Of a stretch of DNA of 64,000 nt, positions 8,070 through 17,763 are shown in pieces. Numbering within the stretch: position 1 is the stretch's first letter; the number at the start of each line of letters is the position of its first letter. The DNA comes from Rhizobium sp. CCGE531 (lineage in GTDB: Bacteria > Pseudomonadota > Alphaproteobacteria > Rhizobiales > Rhizobiaceae): NCBI RefSeq assembly GCF_003627795.1, contig NZ_CP032684.1, forward strand, positions 2,829,001 through 2,893,000, written 5' to 3'. The notes under the pieces are model-generated. The model did no database searches. It was not told the DNA's origin and saw only the letters and a list, made by a program, of their open reading frames with translations. The position numbers and the translations under genes are program-made.

Positions 8070-9815
8070 TCAGTGACTATCGCGATTGTTCGGGATTTCC
8101 GAGCCGCGCGGGCCGACGAGGAAGTCCAGGTCGGCGCCGGTGTCGGCCTGCATGACCGACTTCACGTAGAGACCGCCATAGCCGCCGGTGAGCGGCTTGA
8201 CCGGGGAAACCCAGGCGGCGCGACGCTTTGCCAGCTCCTCGTCCGACACTTCGAGCTGGATGGTGCGCGCCGGAACGTCGACGGCGATGATGTCGCCGTT
8301 CTGGACCAGAGCCAGCGGGCCGCCATCGGCAGCTTCCGGAGCCGTATGCAGGATGACGGTGCCATAGGCCGTGCCGGACATGCGCGCATCGGAAATGCGG
8401 ATCATGTCGGTGATGCCCTTCTTCAGCACCTTCGGCGGCAGGCCCATATTGCCGACTTCGGCCATGCCCGGATAACCCTTCGGACCGCAATACTTCAGCA
8501 CCATGACGCAGTTCTCGTCGATATCGAGATCGTCGCGGTTGATGCGGGCGTGATAGTCCTCGATGCTTTCGAAGACCACGGCGCGGCCCTTGTGCTGCAT
8601 CAGGTGCGGCGAAGCGGCCGACGGCTTGAGGACGGCGCCCTTCGGTGCGAGGTTGCCGCGCAGAACGGCGATGCCGCCCGACTGCGTCAGCGCCTTCTCA
8701 CGCGGAACAATGACGTCGTCATTATAGTTGACGACATCCTTGACGCCGGCCCAGATCGTGTCGCCAGTGACGGTGATCGCATCCTTGTGCAGCAGGCCCA
8801 TCTCGCCAACGGCCTTGATAACGACGGGCAGGCCGCCGGCATAGTAGAACTCTTCCATCAGGTGCTTGCCCGACGGCTGCAGGTTGACGATCGTCGGCAC
8901 TTCGCGGCCGAGGCGATCCCAATCGTCGAGCGAAAGGTCGACACCGATGCGGCCGGCAAGCGCCAAAAGGTGCAGGACGGCATTAGTCGAACCGCCGACG
9001 GCGCCATTGACGCGGATAGCGTTTTCGAAGGCTTCCTTGGTCAGGATATCGGAGGGCTTCAGATCTTCCTTGACCATGTCGACGATGCGGCGGCCGGAAA
9101 GCTGCGAGATGACACGGCGGCGCGCGTCGACAGCCGGAATGGCGGCATTGCCGGGCAGCGTCATACCAAGCGCTTCGGCCATAGATGCCATGGTCGAGGC
9201 CGTGCCCATGGTCATACAGCTGCCGGCCGAGCGGGCCATGCCCTGCTCCGCATCCATGAATTCATCCAGCGTCATCTCGCCGGATTTGACCATTTCCGAG
9301 AACTGCCAAACCGCCGTACCGGAGCCGACATCCTTGCCGCGCCACTTGCCGTTCAGCATCGGGCCGCCGGAAACGAGGATAACCGGGATGTCGACGGAAG
9401 CAGCGCCCATCAGCAGGCTCGGCGTGGTCTTGTCGCAGCCGCCGAGCAGCACGACGCCATCGACCGGATTGCCGCGGATCGCTTCTTCCACGTCCATGGC
9501 AGCCAGGTTGCGGAACATCATCGCCGTCGGGCGCAGCGTGCTTTCGCCGACGGAGAAGACCGGGAATTCAACAGGGAAACCGCCCGCCTCGTAAACACCG
9601 CGCTTCACGCGCTCCGCAAGATCGCGCAAGTGCGCGTTGCAGGGCGTCAGCTCCGACCAGGTATTACAGATGCCGATGATCGGACGCCCGTCGAACGTGT
9701 CGGCCGGCAGGCCCTGGTTCTTCATCCACGAGCGATGCATGATCGCGTTCTTGCCGGTGCCGCCGAACCAGTCGTAGGAGCGCAGCTTGCGCGGCCATTC
9801 AGCTTTCTTTTTCAT
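8070..9815 (-). CDS. IlvD/Edd-family dehydratase, probable L-arabonate dehydratase
   Basis: A 581-residue Fe-S dehydratase. The N-terminus KKKAEWPRKLRSYDWFGGTG and overall length match the pentonate dehydratase branch rather than branched-chain IlvD. Cluster-binding cysteines are seen in GICNTW, GGCDKT and AGSCMTMGTAST. Such enzymes dehydrate L-arabonate (and related sugar acids) to 2-keto-3-deoxy-arabonate. It is the last gene of the operon chvE-gguA-gguB-gguC-aldehyde dehydrogenase-this gene, which supplies sugar import and the following steps; the gap to the dehydrogenase gene is 62 nt. Acceptance of D-fuconate or xylonate as well cannot be excluded. Confidence 0.85.
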   Translation of the reverse strand: MKKKAEWPRKLRSYDWFGGTGKNAIMHRSWMKNQGLPADTFDGRPIIGICNTWSELTPCNAHLRDLAERVKRGVYEAGGFPVEFPVFSVGESTLRPTAMMFRNLAAMDVEEAIRGNPVDGVVLLGGCDKTTPSLLMGAASVDIPVILVSGGPMLNGKWRGKDVGSGTAVWQFSEMVKSGEMTLDEFMDAEQGMARSAGSCMTMGTASTMASMAEALGMTLPGNAAIPAVDARRRVISQLSGRRIVDMVKEDLKPSDILTKEAFENAIRVNGAVGGSTNAVLHLLALAGRIGVDLSLDDWDRLGREVPTIVNLQPSGKHLMEEFYYAGGLPVVIKAVGEMGLLHKDAITVTGDTIWAGVKDVVNYNDDVIVPREKALTQSGGIAVLRGNLAPKGAVLKPSAASPHLMQHKGRAVVFESIEDYHARINRDDLDIDENCVMVLKYCGPKGYPGMAEVGNMGLPPKVLKKGITDMIRISDARMSGTAYGTVILHTAPEAADGGPLALVQNGDIIAVDVPARTIQLEVSDEELAKRRAAWVSPVKPLTGGYGGLYVKSVMQADTGADLDFLVGPRGSEIPNNRDSH

Positions 9816-9877
9816 GTCTCAGTACCTTTTGCGTCGCCCAGGCCGCCTCGTTCGCGCCTGGGCTTTGAAATCGATGA

Positions 9878-11311
9878 TCAGGCGAGCGTGTAAGCCGTCT
9901 TGACGGTAGTGAAGAATTCGGCGGCATATTTGCCCTGCTCGCGCGAACCGAAGGATGAGCCCTTGCGGCCGCCGAACGGCACGTGGAAATCGACGCCCGC
10001 CGTCGGCAGGTTGACCATCACCATGCCGGCTTCCGCATTGCGCTTGAAATGCGTCGCATGCTTCAGACTGGTCGTGGCAATGCCGGAGGACAGCCCGAAC
10101 GGCGTGTCATTGGCCGTTGCCAAGGCTTCCTCGTAATCCTTCACCCGGATGACCGATGCGACCGGCCCGAAGATCTCTTCGCGGCTGATGCGCATCTGGT
10201 TCGTCGCCTCGGTAAACAGCGTCGGCTGCAGGTAGAAGCCGGGGGTGTCGCGGTTGACGAGTTCGCCGCCGAAGGCAAGCTTGGCGCCTTCCTGCTTGCC
10301 GATTTCGATGTAGTCCGTATCGGTCTTCAACTGCTTGGCGTCGACGACCGGGCCGATATGCGTACCGACCTTGACGGCGTTATCGACATTCAACCCCTTC
10401 AGCTTCTCCGTCAGCGCCGCCACGAACCGGTCATGGATGCCTTCGGTGACGATCAGACGCGACGAGGCCGTGCAACGCTGGCCGGTCGAGAAGAAGGCGG
10501 AATTGGCAGCCGCCTCGACGGCGACGGTCAGATCGGCATCGTCAAGCACGACCATCGGGTTCTTGCCGCCCATTTCCAGCTGGTACTTGCGGCCATGCTC
10601 AACGGAGGAAAGCGCCACGCGCTTGCCGGTGCCGACCGAGCCGGTGAAGGTGATGCCGGAAAGAACCGGGCTGTCGAGCATCGCCTGGCCGACGACGGAG
10701 CCCTTGCCCATGACGAGGTTCAGGACACCCTTTGGCAGGCCGGCGCGGTGGAGAATATCGACGATCGCCCAGGAGCAGCCCGGCACGAGATCGGCCGGCT
10801 TGAAGACGATAGTGTTGCCATAGCAGAGCGCCGGCGCGATCTTCCAGGCGGGAATGGCAATCGGGAAGTTCCAGGGGGTGATGACACCGATGACGCCGAG
10901 CGGCTCGCGGGTGATCTCGACACCGATATTCGGGCGCACGGACGGCAGGACCTCGCCCGCAAGGCGCAGCGCTTCGCCAGCAAAGAATTCGAAGATCTGC
11001 GCGGCGCGGATCGTTTCGCCGATCGCCTCGGGCAGCGTCTTGCCTTCCTCGCGGGCCAGCAGCGCGCCGAGCTCGTCCTTGCGCGCCAGGATCTCCTCGC
11101 CGGCCTTCTTCAGGATCGTGTGGCGCTCCAGAATGCCGGAACGCGACCATGCCGGAAAGGCGGCCTTGGCGGCCGCGATCGCGTCAGCGACATCCTGCGT
11201 GCTGGCGCTCGCATAGAGGCCGACGACTTCGTTCGTGTCCGACGGATTAATGTTCTCGGTGCCGTTCGTCCCGGTCCACTCGCCGGCGATCAAGTTCTGA
11301 TGAATGGTCAT
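9878..11311 (-). CDS. Aldehyde dehydrogenase, probable alpha-ketoglutaric semialdehyde dehydrogenase
   Basis: A 477-residue NAD(P)-dependent aldehyde dehydrogenase. Visible are the catalytic Cys in FFSTGQRCTASSRL, the general-base Glu region QLEMGGKNP, the nucleotide motif FTGSVGTGKRV and the PWNFPIAIPAWK block. Its place between a gguC-type gene and an arabonate dehydratase gene makes oxidation of 2,5-dioxopentanoate (alpha-ketoglutaric semialdehyde) to 2-oxoglutarate the most likely reaction, the last step of the non-phosphorylative pentose pathway. The ribosome site AGGAAGG is about 10 nt before the ATG. Confidence 0.85.
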   Translation of the reverse strand: MTIHQNLIAGEWTGTNGTENINPSDTNEVVGLYASASTQDVADAIAAAKAAFPAWSRSGILERHTILKKAGEEILARKDELGALLAREEGKTLPEAIGETIRAAQIFEFFAGEALRLAGEVLPSVRPNIGVEITREPLGVIGVITPWNFPIAIPAWKIAPALCYGNTIVFKPADLVPGCSWAIVDILHRAGLPKGVLNLVMGKGSVVGQAMLDSPVLSGITFTGSVGTGKRVALSSVEHGRKYQLEMGGKNPMVVLDDADLTVAVEAAANSAFFSTGQRCTASSRLIVTEGIHDRFVAALTEKLKGLNVDNAVKVGTHIGPVVDAKQLKTDTDYIEIGKQEGAKLAFGGELVNRDTPGFYLQPTLFTEATNQMRISREEIFGPVASVIRVKDYEEALATANDTPFGLSSGIATTSLKHATHFKRNAEAGMVMVNLPTAGVDFHVPFGGRKGSSFGSREQGKYAAEFFTTVKTAYTLA

Positions 11312-11376
11312 GGCGTCATGCCTTCCTGGATCGTATTGAAAATGCCCGGCCGAACCTTGCGGCCGAGCTCGACGAA

Positions 11377-12375
11377 TTACAGCTGGCGAACAGCCACATT
11401 GTCCTCGGCGGCGACCGCCAGCGGATTGCGCAGCGGCAGGCCGAATTCGGCAACTTCGATTTCAAAGACGTCGCCGGCTTCCGGCTTGATGCCTTCCGCG
11501 AACGAAAGCGTCGCCGTGCCGAACATGTGCACGTGCACATCACCGGGAACACGGAAGAGGCCGTACTTGAAGTGGTGATATTCAAGGTTGGCGAAGGTGT
11601 GCGACATGTTCGCTTCCCCCGAAAGGAAAGGCTTTTCGAAGATCACCTTGTCGCCGCGCTTGATGCGGGAGGTGCCGCGGATATCCTCGGGCGCCGCACC
11701 GATGCGGATTTCCGGGCCGAAGCTTGCCGGGCGCAGCTTGGAATGGGCGAGATAGAGATAGTTGATCCGCTCGGTGACGTGATCGGAAAATTCGTTCGAG
11801 AGCGCAAAGCCGATGCGGAACGGCGTGCCGTCCTTGGCAATGACGTAGATGCCGGCCATTTCCGGCTCTTCACCGCCGTCAAGCGCAAAGGAAGGCGATA
11901 CCAGCGCAGCACCCGGGGCAGCGGAGCCGTAGCCGTTGCCCTTGTAGAACCATTCGGGCTGGACACCCTTCTCGCCGGCCTTCGGCTTGCCGCCCTCGAT
12001 GCCCATCTTGAACATCTTCATGGAATCGGTCAGCGTTTCTTCGGCCGCTTCCGTCGTCTTCTTGTGCATGGAATCGCGCGTGGCGGCGGAGCCGAGATGC
12101 GTCAGGCCGGTGCCGGTCAGATGCAGATGGGCGGCATCTGGATGGGTGATCGGTGGCAGGAAACGGCCTTCGGCATAGACCTTTTCGAGGTCGATCGTTT
12201 CGCCGAGGCCATGTGCCTCGATGACGGAGACGAGCGATTTGCCGCTGTCGGCCGCTTCCATCGCAAGCTTATAGACGCTGCCGGCATTGATGACGGCCTT
12301 GGCAACTTCGCCGGGCTCGCGGCGGACGGCAACGACGATATCGCCGTTCGAACCCTTGATCTGCGAGATGAGCAT
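11377..12375 (-). CDS. gguC: GguC / AraD1-family protein, probable 2-keto-3-deoxy-L-arabonate dehydratase
   Basis: A 332-residue protein of the fumarylacetoacetate-hydrolase-like fold, matching GguC of Agrobacterium: HLTGTGLTHLGSAATRD, QPEWFYKGNG and FALSNEFSDHV. FAH-fold enzymes dehydrate keto-deoxy sugar acids in other organisms, and its place between an arabonate dehydratase and a semialdehyde dehydrogenase suggests it supplies the missing dehydration to alpha-ketoglutaric semialdehyde. This role is inference from context. The start is set at 12375 (MLISQIKGSNG), 9 nt from AGGAAAGG; the upstream ATG at 12384 directly abuts that site. Confidence 0.82.
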   Translation of the reverse strand: MLISQIKGSNGDIVVAVRREPGEVAKAVINAGSVYKLAMEAADSGKSLVSVIEAHGLGETIDLEKVYAEGRFLPPITHPDAAHLHLTGTGLTHLGSAATRDSMHKKTTEAAEETLTDSMKMFKMGIEGGKPKAGEKGVQPEWFYKGNGYGSAAPGAALVSPSFALDGGEEPEMAGIYVIAKDGTPFRIGFALSNEFSDHVTERINYLYLAHSKLRPASFGPEIRIGAAPEDIRGTSRIKRGDKVIFEKPFLSGEANMSHTFANLEYHHFKYGLFRVPGDVHVHMFGTATLSFAEGIKPEAGDVFEIEVAEFGLPLRNPLAVAAEDNVAVRQL

Positions 12376-12493
12376 GTCTTTCATCCTTTCCTAACAGACA
12401 GAGATCGGATGCAGTTTACCGTTCCGGCTCTCAGCGAGAGCCGGACTCTGTCATGGATTTGGTTTTAAAGTTTAGGCTGGTCGCGCGTGGCGA

Positions 12494-13702
12494 TCAGCCC
12501 TTGTTCTTGTTGTAGACGTCGATGAACACAGCGGCGAGCAGGACCGCACCCTTGATCATCTTCTGCGAGTCCGTCTGGTACCCGAGGATCGACATGCCCT
12601 GGTTCAGGACACCCATGATCAAGGCACCGATAACGGCGCCCGTCACCTTGCCGACGCCGCCGGAGGCCGAAGCGCCACCGATGAAGCAAGCCGCGATCAC
12701 GTCGAGCTCAAGGCCGTCGCCGCCCTTGGCCGTTGCCGAATTCAGGCGCGTGGCGATGATGATGCCGGCGATGCTGGCAAGAATGCCCATGTTGATGAAG
12801 GTGTAGAAGGTCAGGCGCCGGGTATCGATGCCCGAAAGCTTCGTCGCCTTCTCGTTGCCGCCCATCGCATAGATGCGGCGACCGATCGTCGTGCGCTGCG
12901 TCGCGAAGCCGTAAAGGGCAATCAGCAGCAACATGAGAACCAGGACGTTCGGCAATCCTCTGTAGGAGGAAATCTGATAGCCGATGAAGATGGTCGCGGC
13001 GGCGATTACCAGATTCTGGCCGATAAAGAAGCTGAAAGGCTCGACATCGATGCCATGCTTCTCGTTCACGCTGCGACCGCGCCACGCGAGGAGGAACATG
13101 ACGATCGGGATGGCGATAGTCAGGAAGATCGACGTCGAATGGATGCCGCCCATATCGGCAAAATCCGGAATGAAGCCGGTCGCGACGATCTGGAAGGCCG
13201 GCGGGAACGGGCCGATGCTGCTGCCATTGCCGGTCGTGTTGATGATCGTATAGGTCAAGCCACGGAAAACCAGCATGCCGGAAAGCGTGACGATAAACGA
13301 TGGGATACGATGGTAGGCGATGAAATATCCGTGCCAGGCGCCGACCGCGGCTCCCATCAGAAGACAAATGACCGTCGCGAGCGCCAGGTTCATATGCATC
13401 TGCACGACCAGCACGCCCGCAACCGCGCCGACGAAGCCGACCACCGAACCCACGGACAGGTCGATATGGCCGGCCACGATGACCAGCAGCATGCCGAGCG
13501 CCATGATGACGATGAACGAGTTCTGCAGCACGATGTTGGTCAGGTTTTGCGGCCTGAACAGAACGCCGTTGGTGAGATACTGGAACAGCAGCATGATGAC
13601 GACGAGCGCGATCAACATGCCGTATTCGCGGATGTTGTTGCGGATGTGGTCGCCGATCGAAACGACGTGGCTGCTTTCCGTGGCTGGGTTGGCCGAACTC
13701 AT
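12494..13702 (-). CDS. gguB: Sugar ABC transporter permease GguB
   Basis: A 402-residue inner-membrane permease of the ribose/xylose class with about ten helices. Family blocks include [31 protein letters not shown], the loop [17 protein letters not shown], and the C-terminal [14 protein letters not shown] and [31 protein letters not shown]. It forms the membrane channel with GguA and ChvE. Its start overlaps the gguA stop by 4 nt, showing translational coupling. Confidence 0.92.
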   Translation of the reverse strand: MSSANPATESSHVVSIGDHIRNNIREYGMLIALVVIMLLFQYLTNGVLFRPQNLTNIVLQNSFIVIMALGMLLVIVAGHIDLSVGSVVGFVGAVAGVLVVQMHMNLALATVICLLMGAAVGAWHGYFIAYHRIPSFIVTLSGMLVFRGLTYTIINTTGNGSSIGPFPPAFQIVATGFIPDFADMGGIHSTSIFLTIAIPIVMFLLAWRGRSVNEKHGIDVEPFSFFIGQNLVIAAATIFIGYQISSYRGLPNVLVLMLLLIALYGFATQRTTIGRRIYAMGGNEKATKLSGIDTRRLTFYTFINMGILASIAGIIIATRLNSATAKGGDGLELDVIAACFIGGASASGGVGKVTGAVIGALIMGVLNQGMSILGYQTDSQKMIKGAVLLAAVFIDVYNKNKG

Positions 13703-15237
13703 TGATGCTTCTCCCCTGAGCGCATGATAGCGCGCATGATACTCTCCTGGCTTGCCTCTGCCTTCGGCAGCTCGGCAACGATTCGACCCTCATTCATGAC
13801 GTAGATGCGGTCGCAGGTGCCGAGAAGCTCAGGCATTTCCGATGAGATCATCAGAACGCCCTTTCCGTCGGCGGCAAGCTGGTTGATGATGGAATAGATT
13901 TCGTACTTGGCGCCGACGTCGATGCCGCGCGTCGGCTCGTCGAGGATCAGGACATCCGGATCCGAGAACAGCCACTTCGACAGCACCACCTTCTGCTGGT
14001 TGCCGCCGGACAGGTTGCCTGCCTCCTGGAAGACGCCGGACGAACGGATGCGCAGCTTGGCGCGATAGTTCGTCGCCACCTGCAACTCGCGAACGTCGTC
14101 GATGACCGTTGCCCTGGAGACGCCCATCAAATTGGCAAGCGTCGTATTGTGCAGGATATTGTTCGTCAGAACGAGGCCGAGTTGCTTTCGGTCTTCCGTA
14201 ACATAGGCGAGGCCGGCGTCGATCGCCCTGCGAACGGTGCTGGTATCGACCTGCTTGCCGTCGACGAAGACTTCACCGCTGATCTTGTGACCGTAGGACT
14301 TGCCGAAGACGCTCATGGCGAATTCGGTGCGTCCCGCGCCCATCAGACCGGCAATGCCTACCACTTCGCCCTTGCGCACATTGATATTGATATCGTGCAG
14401 GACCTGGCGGTCGCGGTGCTGTTGATGGAACGCATTCCAGTTCTTGACTTCGAAGATGGTCTCGCCGATCGGCACCGAGCGCGGCGGATAGCGGTCGGCG
14501 AGCTCGCGTCCCACCATATTGCGAATGATGATGTCTTCGCTGATCTCTTCCTCGTGGCAGTTCAGTGCCTTCACCGTCATGCCGTCGCGCAATACCGTGA
14601 TCTGATCGGCCACCTTGCGCACTTCGTTGAGCTTGTGCGTGATGATGATCGAAGTGATGCCCTGGTTGCGGAACTCCATGAGGAGATTGAGGAGAGCATC
14701 GGAATCGCTTTCGTTGAGCGATGCCGTCGGCTCGTCGAGAATGAGAAGCTTGACGCTCTTCGACAAGGCCTTGGCGATCTCGACGAGCTGCTGCTTGCCG
14801 ACGCCGATGTCGGTCACGAGCGTATTCGGAGATTCCCTGAGGCCGACCTTGGCAAGGAGTTGCTTGGTGCGGGTGAAGGTTTCCTGCCAATTGATCATGC
14901 CATTGGCGACGACCTCATTGCCCAGGAAGATATTTTCGGCAATCGACAGAAGCGGAACGAGCGCCAGCTCCTGATGGATGATGATGACGCCGATTTCTTC
15001 GGAGTCCTTGATGGTCCTGAACTGGCGGACCGCGCCATCATAGTAGATGTCGCCGTCGTAAGTGCCGGCCGGGTAAACGCCCGATAGCACCTTCATGAGA
15101 GTAGACTTGCCGGCTCCATTTTCGCCGACCAAAGCATGAATCTCGCCCTGACGGACCTTGAGATTGACATTTTCCAAGGCGTTCACACCGGGGAACGACT
15201 TGGTGATGCTCCGCATTTCGAGGATGGTATTGTCCAT
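13699..15237 (-). CDS. gguA: Sugar ABC transporter ATP-binding protein GguA
   Basis: A 512-residue double ATPase of the MglA/XylG class. The first half carries Walker [10 protein letters not shown] (about residue 38) and Walker [12 protein letters not shown]; the second half has the degenerate P-loop typical of this class, the signature [15 protein letters not shown] (about 403) and [14 protein letters not shown]. It energises sugar uptake with GguB and ChvE and lies about 105 nt behind chvE. The start is ATG 15237 behind a GGA-containing site. Confidence 0.93.
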   Translation of the reverse strand: MDNTILEMRSITKSFPGVNALENVNLKVRQGEIHALVGENGAGKSTLMKVLSGVYPAGTYDGDIYYDGAVRQFRTIKDSEEIGVIIIHQELALVPLLSIAENIFLGNEVVANGMINWQETFTRTKQLLAKVGLRESPNTLVTDIGVGKQQLVEIAKALSKSVKLLILDEPTASLNESDSDALLNLLMEFRNQGITSIIITHKLNEVRKVADQITVLRDGMTVKALNCHEEEISEDIIIRNMVGRELADRYPPRSVPIGETIFEVKNWNAFHQQHRDRQVLHDININVRKGEVVGIAGLMGAGRTEFAMSVFGKSYGHKISGEVFVDGKQVDTSTVRRAIDAGLAYVTEDRKQLGLVLTNNILHNTTLANLMGVSRATVIDDVRELQVATNYRAKLRIRSSGVFQEAGNLSGGNQQKVVLSKWLFSDPDVLILDEPTRGIDVGAKYEIYSIINQLAADGKGVLMISSEMPELLGTCDRIYVMNEGRIVAELPKAEASQESIMRAIMRSGEKHQ

Positions 15238-15299
15238 TGTCCGTATCCAACGCCGCGACCGAACATAGCAGACCGCGCGATCGTCTTAAATATCAAAGC

Positions 15300-15325
15300 C
15301 AGGGCCCGCATTTCGGCGAGCCCTG
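15300..15325 (-). terminator. Intercistronic hairpin behind chvE
   Basis: CAGGGC/GCCCTG with an inner CGC/GCG helix forms a stem-loop between chvE and gguA, with no T-run. Such structures commonly let the binding protein be made in excess over the permease and ATPase by blocking 3' decay or causing partial termination. Confidence 0.45.
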
Positions 15326-15342
15326 ACCGCTATGTCGGAAAA

Positions 15343-16407
15343 TTACTTCAGCTGATCAGCCTTGTAGTAACCGCCTTCGACGAGGATCTTCTCGTAGTTG
15401 GTCTTGTCGACTGCGACCGGGGTCAGCAGGTAGGACGGAACAACCTTGACGCCGTTGTCGTAGGTCTTGCTGTCGTTGACTTCAGGCGTCTTGCCTTCCA
15501 TCAGAGCGTTGACCATGCCGACGGTGACCTTGGCGAGGTCACGGGTGTCCTTGAAGATCGTGGAGTGCTGCTCGCCGGCGATGATCGACTTGACCGACGG
15601 AATTTCGGAGTCCTGACCGGTAACGATCGGGAGCTTCACGCCGCCGGAACCGTAACCAACGCCCTTGAGCGAGGAGAGGATACCGATCGACAGGCCGTCA
15701 TACGGAGACAGAACGGCGTCGACGTGGGTGTCGGTGTAATAAGCCGACAGCAGGTTGTCCATACGAGCCTGGGCCGTTGCCGGGTCCCAACGCAGCGTAC
15801 CGACCTTGTCCATGCCCATCTGGCCGGACTTCACGACCAGCTTGCCACTGTCGATGTAGGGCTTCAGGACCGACATTGCGCCGTCATAGAAGAAGAAGGC
15901 GTTGTTATCGTCCGGAGAACCGCCGAACAGCTCGATGTTGAACGGACCCTTGCCGTCCTTGAGGCCGAGGGCATCGACGATCGAGCCAGCCTGGAGAACG
16001 CCGACCTTGAAGTTGTCGAACGTCGCATAATAGTCGACGTTGCCGCTGTTGCGGATCAGGCGGTCATAAGCAATGACCTTGATGCCGGCATCGTGGGCCT
16101 TCTGCAGAACGTCGGACAGCGTGGTGCCGTCGATCGAAGCGACGACGAGAACCTTGTCGCCCTTGGTGACCATGTTCTCGATCTGCGAGAGCTGGTTCGG
16201 AATATCGTCGTCGCCATACTGCAGGTCGGTGCCGTAGCCGGCAGCCTGGAGCTGCTTGACGATGTTGTTGCCGTCATCGATCCAGCGGGCCGAAGCCTTG
16301 GTCGGCATGGCGATGCCTACCGTGCCCTTGTCCGCCGCGAAGGCAGGTACCACCAGCGTAGCGACGCCGAACGCAGCGCCGGCCATCAATGAGATAATGG
16401 ATTTCAT
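15343..16407 (-). CDS. chvE: Multiple-sugar-binding periplasmic protein ChvE
   Basis: A 354-residue periplasmic binding protein with a signal peptide of about 24 residues (ending VVPAFAAD). The mature sequence [20 protein letters not shown], then [19 protein letters not shown] and [19 protein letters not shown], matches ChvE of Agrobacterium, which binds arabinose, galactose, glucose and other aldoses. It delivers sugar to GguAB; in agrobacteria ChvE also signals to the virulence sensor VirA. Start 16407 follows GGGAGAGA. It is divergent from the gbpR-like regulator gene across a 273-nt AT-rich region. Confidence 0.92.
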   Translation of the reverse strand: MKSIISLMAGAAFGVATLVVPAFAADKGTVGIAMPTKASARWIDDGNNIVKQLQAAGYGTDLQYGDDDIPNQLSQIENMVTKGDKVLVVASIDGTTLSDVLQKAHDAGIKVIAYDRLIRNSGNVDYYATFDNFKVGVLQAGSIVDALGLKDGKGPFNIELFGGSPDDNNAFFFYDGAMSVLKPYIDSGKLVVKSGQMGMDKVGTLRWDPATAQARMDNLLSAYYTDTHVDAVLSPYDGLSIGILSSLKGVGYGSGGVKLPIVTGQDSEIPSVKSIIAGEQHSTIFKDTRDLAKVTVGMVNALMEGKTPEVNDSKTYDNGVKVVPSYLLTPVAVDKTNYEKILVEGGYYKADQLK

Positions 16408-16571
16408 TACTCTCTCCCTTGTTGTTAATGTGGCGGACAAAAAATGCCCGCCCGAAACTGCGGCAGGTTCCGTAGAAGGAATGGTTTACTTCTAATTGTG
16501 AGAAACGAAGTAGGTCTCCTCCACGCTCTCACGGTTTATGAGCTGTAACCAGCGCACGATCGGCAAACTCG

Positions 16572-16583
16572 TACGATTTCGTA
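16572..16583. promoter_or_regulatory. Candidate LysR operator half (TACGA-TT-TCGTA)
   Basis: A perfect inverted repeat TACGA/TCGTA with a 2-nt spacer lies in the AT-rich chvE-gbpR intergenic region. Inverted repeats of this size near a divergent LysR gene are typical regulator sites. Binding is inferred only. Confidence 0.45.
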
Positions 16584-16603
16584 TAACTGTCAAATAGAAT
16601 AAC

Positions 16604-16620
16604 TGGTAAAATATATACCA
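16604..16620. promoter_or_regulatory. Candidate GbpR operator (TGGTA-N7-TACCA)
   Basis: A perfect 17-bp inverted repeat TGGTA-N7-TACCA, centred about 34 nt from the other palindrome and about 70 nt before the gbpR start. The spacing of T and A fits the loose T-N11-A pattern of LysR boxes. It is a plausible site for both chvE activation and gbpR autoregulation. Confidence 0.5.
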
Positions 16621-16680
16621 AGTTTGATATAATGTTAAAAAATAGTACTTTTTTGCCGACGAACGGGAATTTTGGCCGTC

Positions 16681-17688
16681 ATGGAGAAAATATATAACGA
16701 CTATTTGAGCGAAGGCATTGAGATTCATTCCGACAATTTTCGCGACGACACGTTGCTGAAAGCCGGTTTGAAGCTCAATCACTTGCGCATGATCGTCACG
16801 ATCGAGGATCATGGGCAAATTTCGGCCGCCGCTGAGTCCATGAACATGTCACAACCTGCGGCTTCACGCATGCTCTCCGAAATGGAGTCAATTGTCAAAA
16901 GTCCGCTCTACGAACGTGTCGCCCGGGGCGTCATGCTGACCCCATTCGGCCTTGCGCTCGCAAAACGGGCGCGCAAGATCCTGCTGGAGTTGCGCGAGGC
17001 TGGCCGGGAGCTCGGCGCGCTGCGGACCGGCAAGGGCGGCTCCGTCTTTTTGGGGGCCGTGACCGCGCCTGCGATCAGCCTCGTAGTGCCGGCGATCCAG
17101 CGGGTAACGCGCACCTATCCGGGCATTGAGATCAACATCGAAGTGGAGAACAGCAATGTGCTGGCGCGCGAGCTGCTGGCCGCACGCCACGACTTCATCA
17201 TCAGCCGCATTCCCGACGACCTCGATCCGCGCCTCTTCACCGCCCACGAAATCGGCGTCGAGAAAGCCTGCCTCGTGGTCCGCAACGGCCATCCGCTGCT
17301 TGAAAAGGGAGTGGCCAGCCTGCCGGATCTCGCCGGCTACGACTGGGTGTTCCAGCCACCCGGCACATTGCTGCGGCGCAAGGTGGAGGATATCTTCCTC
17401 GCGGCAGGCGTGCCGCTGCCGGAAAATGTCATCAACACCTCGTCCCTGCTGCTGACGCTTGCCGTGGTCTGCAAGACGGATGCGATCGCCCCCATCGCGC
17501 TGGACATGGCGCAATTCGTCTGCGGGCAGACATCGCAAGCCGGCGAATCCAGCATTCTGCCGATCGACTTCGACATTGACGTCAGGCCCTACAGCCTGAT
17601 CACAGCGCACGAACGCGCCATGCCGCCAAGCGCCCGGCTGCTGCACGACATGATCCTGGAAGAGAGCAGGAATCTTTCGCCGACATAA
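16681..17688 (+). CDS. gbpR: LysR-family regulator of the chvE operon (GbpR-like)
   Basis: A 335-residue LysR-type regulator. The winged helix at about residues 40-95 has MSQPAASRMLSEME; the rest is the periplasmic-binding-like sensor domain (begins about residue 125, VFLGAVTAPAISLVVPAI). The adjacent and divergent position to chvE is that of gbpR in Agrobacterium, the galactose-binding-protein regulator that activates chvE in response to sugars. An unusual N-terminal extension of about 37 residues precedes the HTH. ATG 16681 is the first ATG in frame. Confidence 0.85.
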   Translation: MEKIYNDYLSEGIEIHSDNFRDDTLLKAGLKLNHLRMIVTIEDHGQISAAAESMNMSQPAASRMLSEMESIVKSPLYERVARGVMLTPFGLALAKRARKILLELREAGRELGALRTGKGGSVFLGAVTAPAISLVVPAIQRVTRTYPGIEINIEVENSNVLARELLAARHDFIISRIPDDLDPRLFTAHEIGVEKACLVVRNGHPLLEKGVASLPDLAGYDWVFQPPGTLLRRKVEDIFLAAGVPLPENVINTSSLLLTLAVVCKTDAIAPIALDMAQFVCGQTSQAGESSILPIDFDIDVRPYSLITAHERAMPPSARLLHDMILEESRNLSPT

Positions 17689-17763
17689 CTTCACGCTCGC
17701 GGCCGCGCGCCCATAAGCTCCACGCCAACTTCCGCTCCTATGAAACTTGGTGTGGAGACCCGA

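Noticed and set aside
8073..9893. Long plus-strand open frame opposite the arabonate dehydratase gene
   Set aside because: Antisense shadow; the minus strand encodes a full IlvD/Edd protein with all cluster cysteines.
9983..11578. Long plus-strand open frame opposite the aldehyde dehydrogenase gene
   Set aside because: Antisense shadow that also runs across an intergenic region, with no domain.
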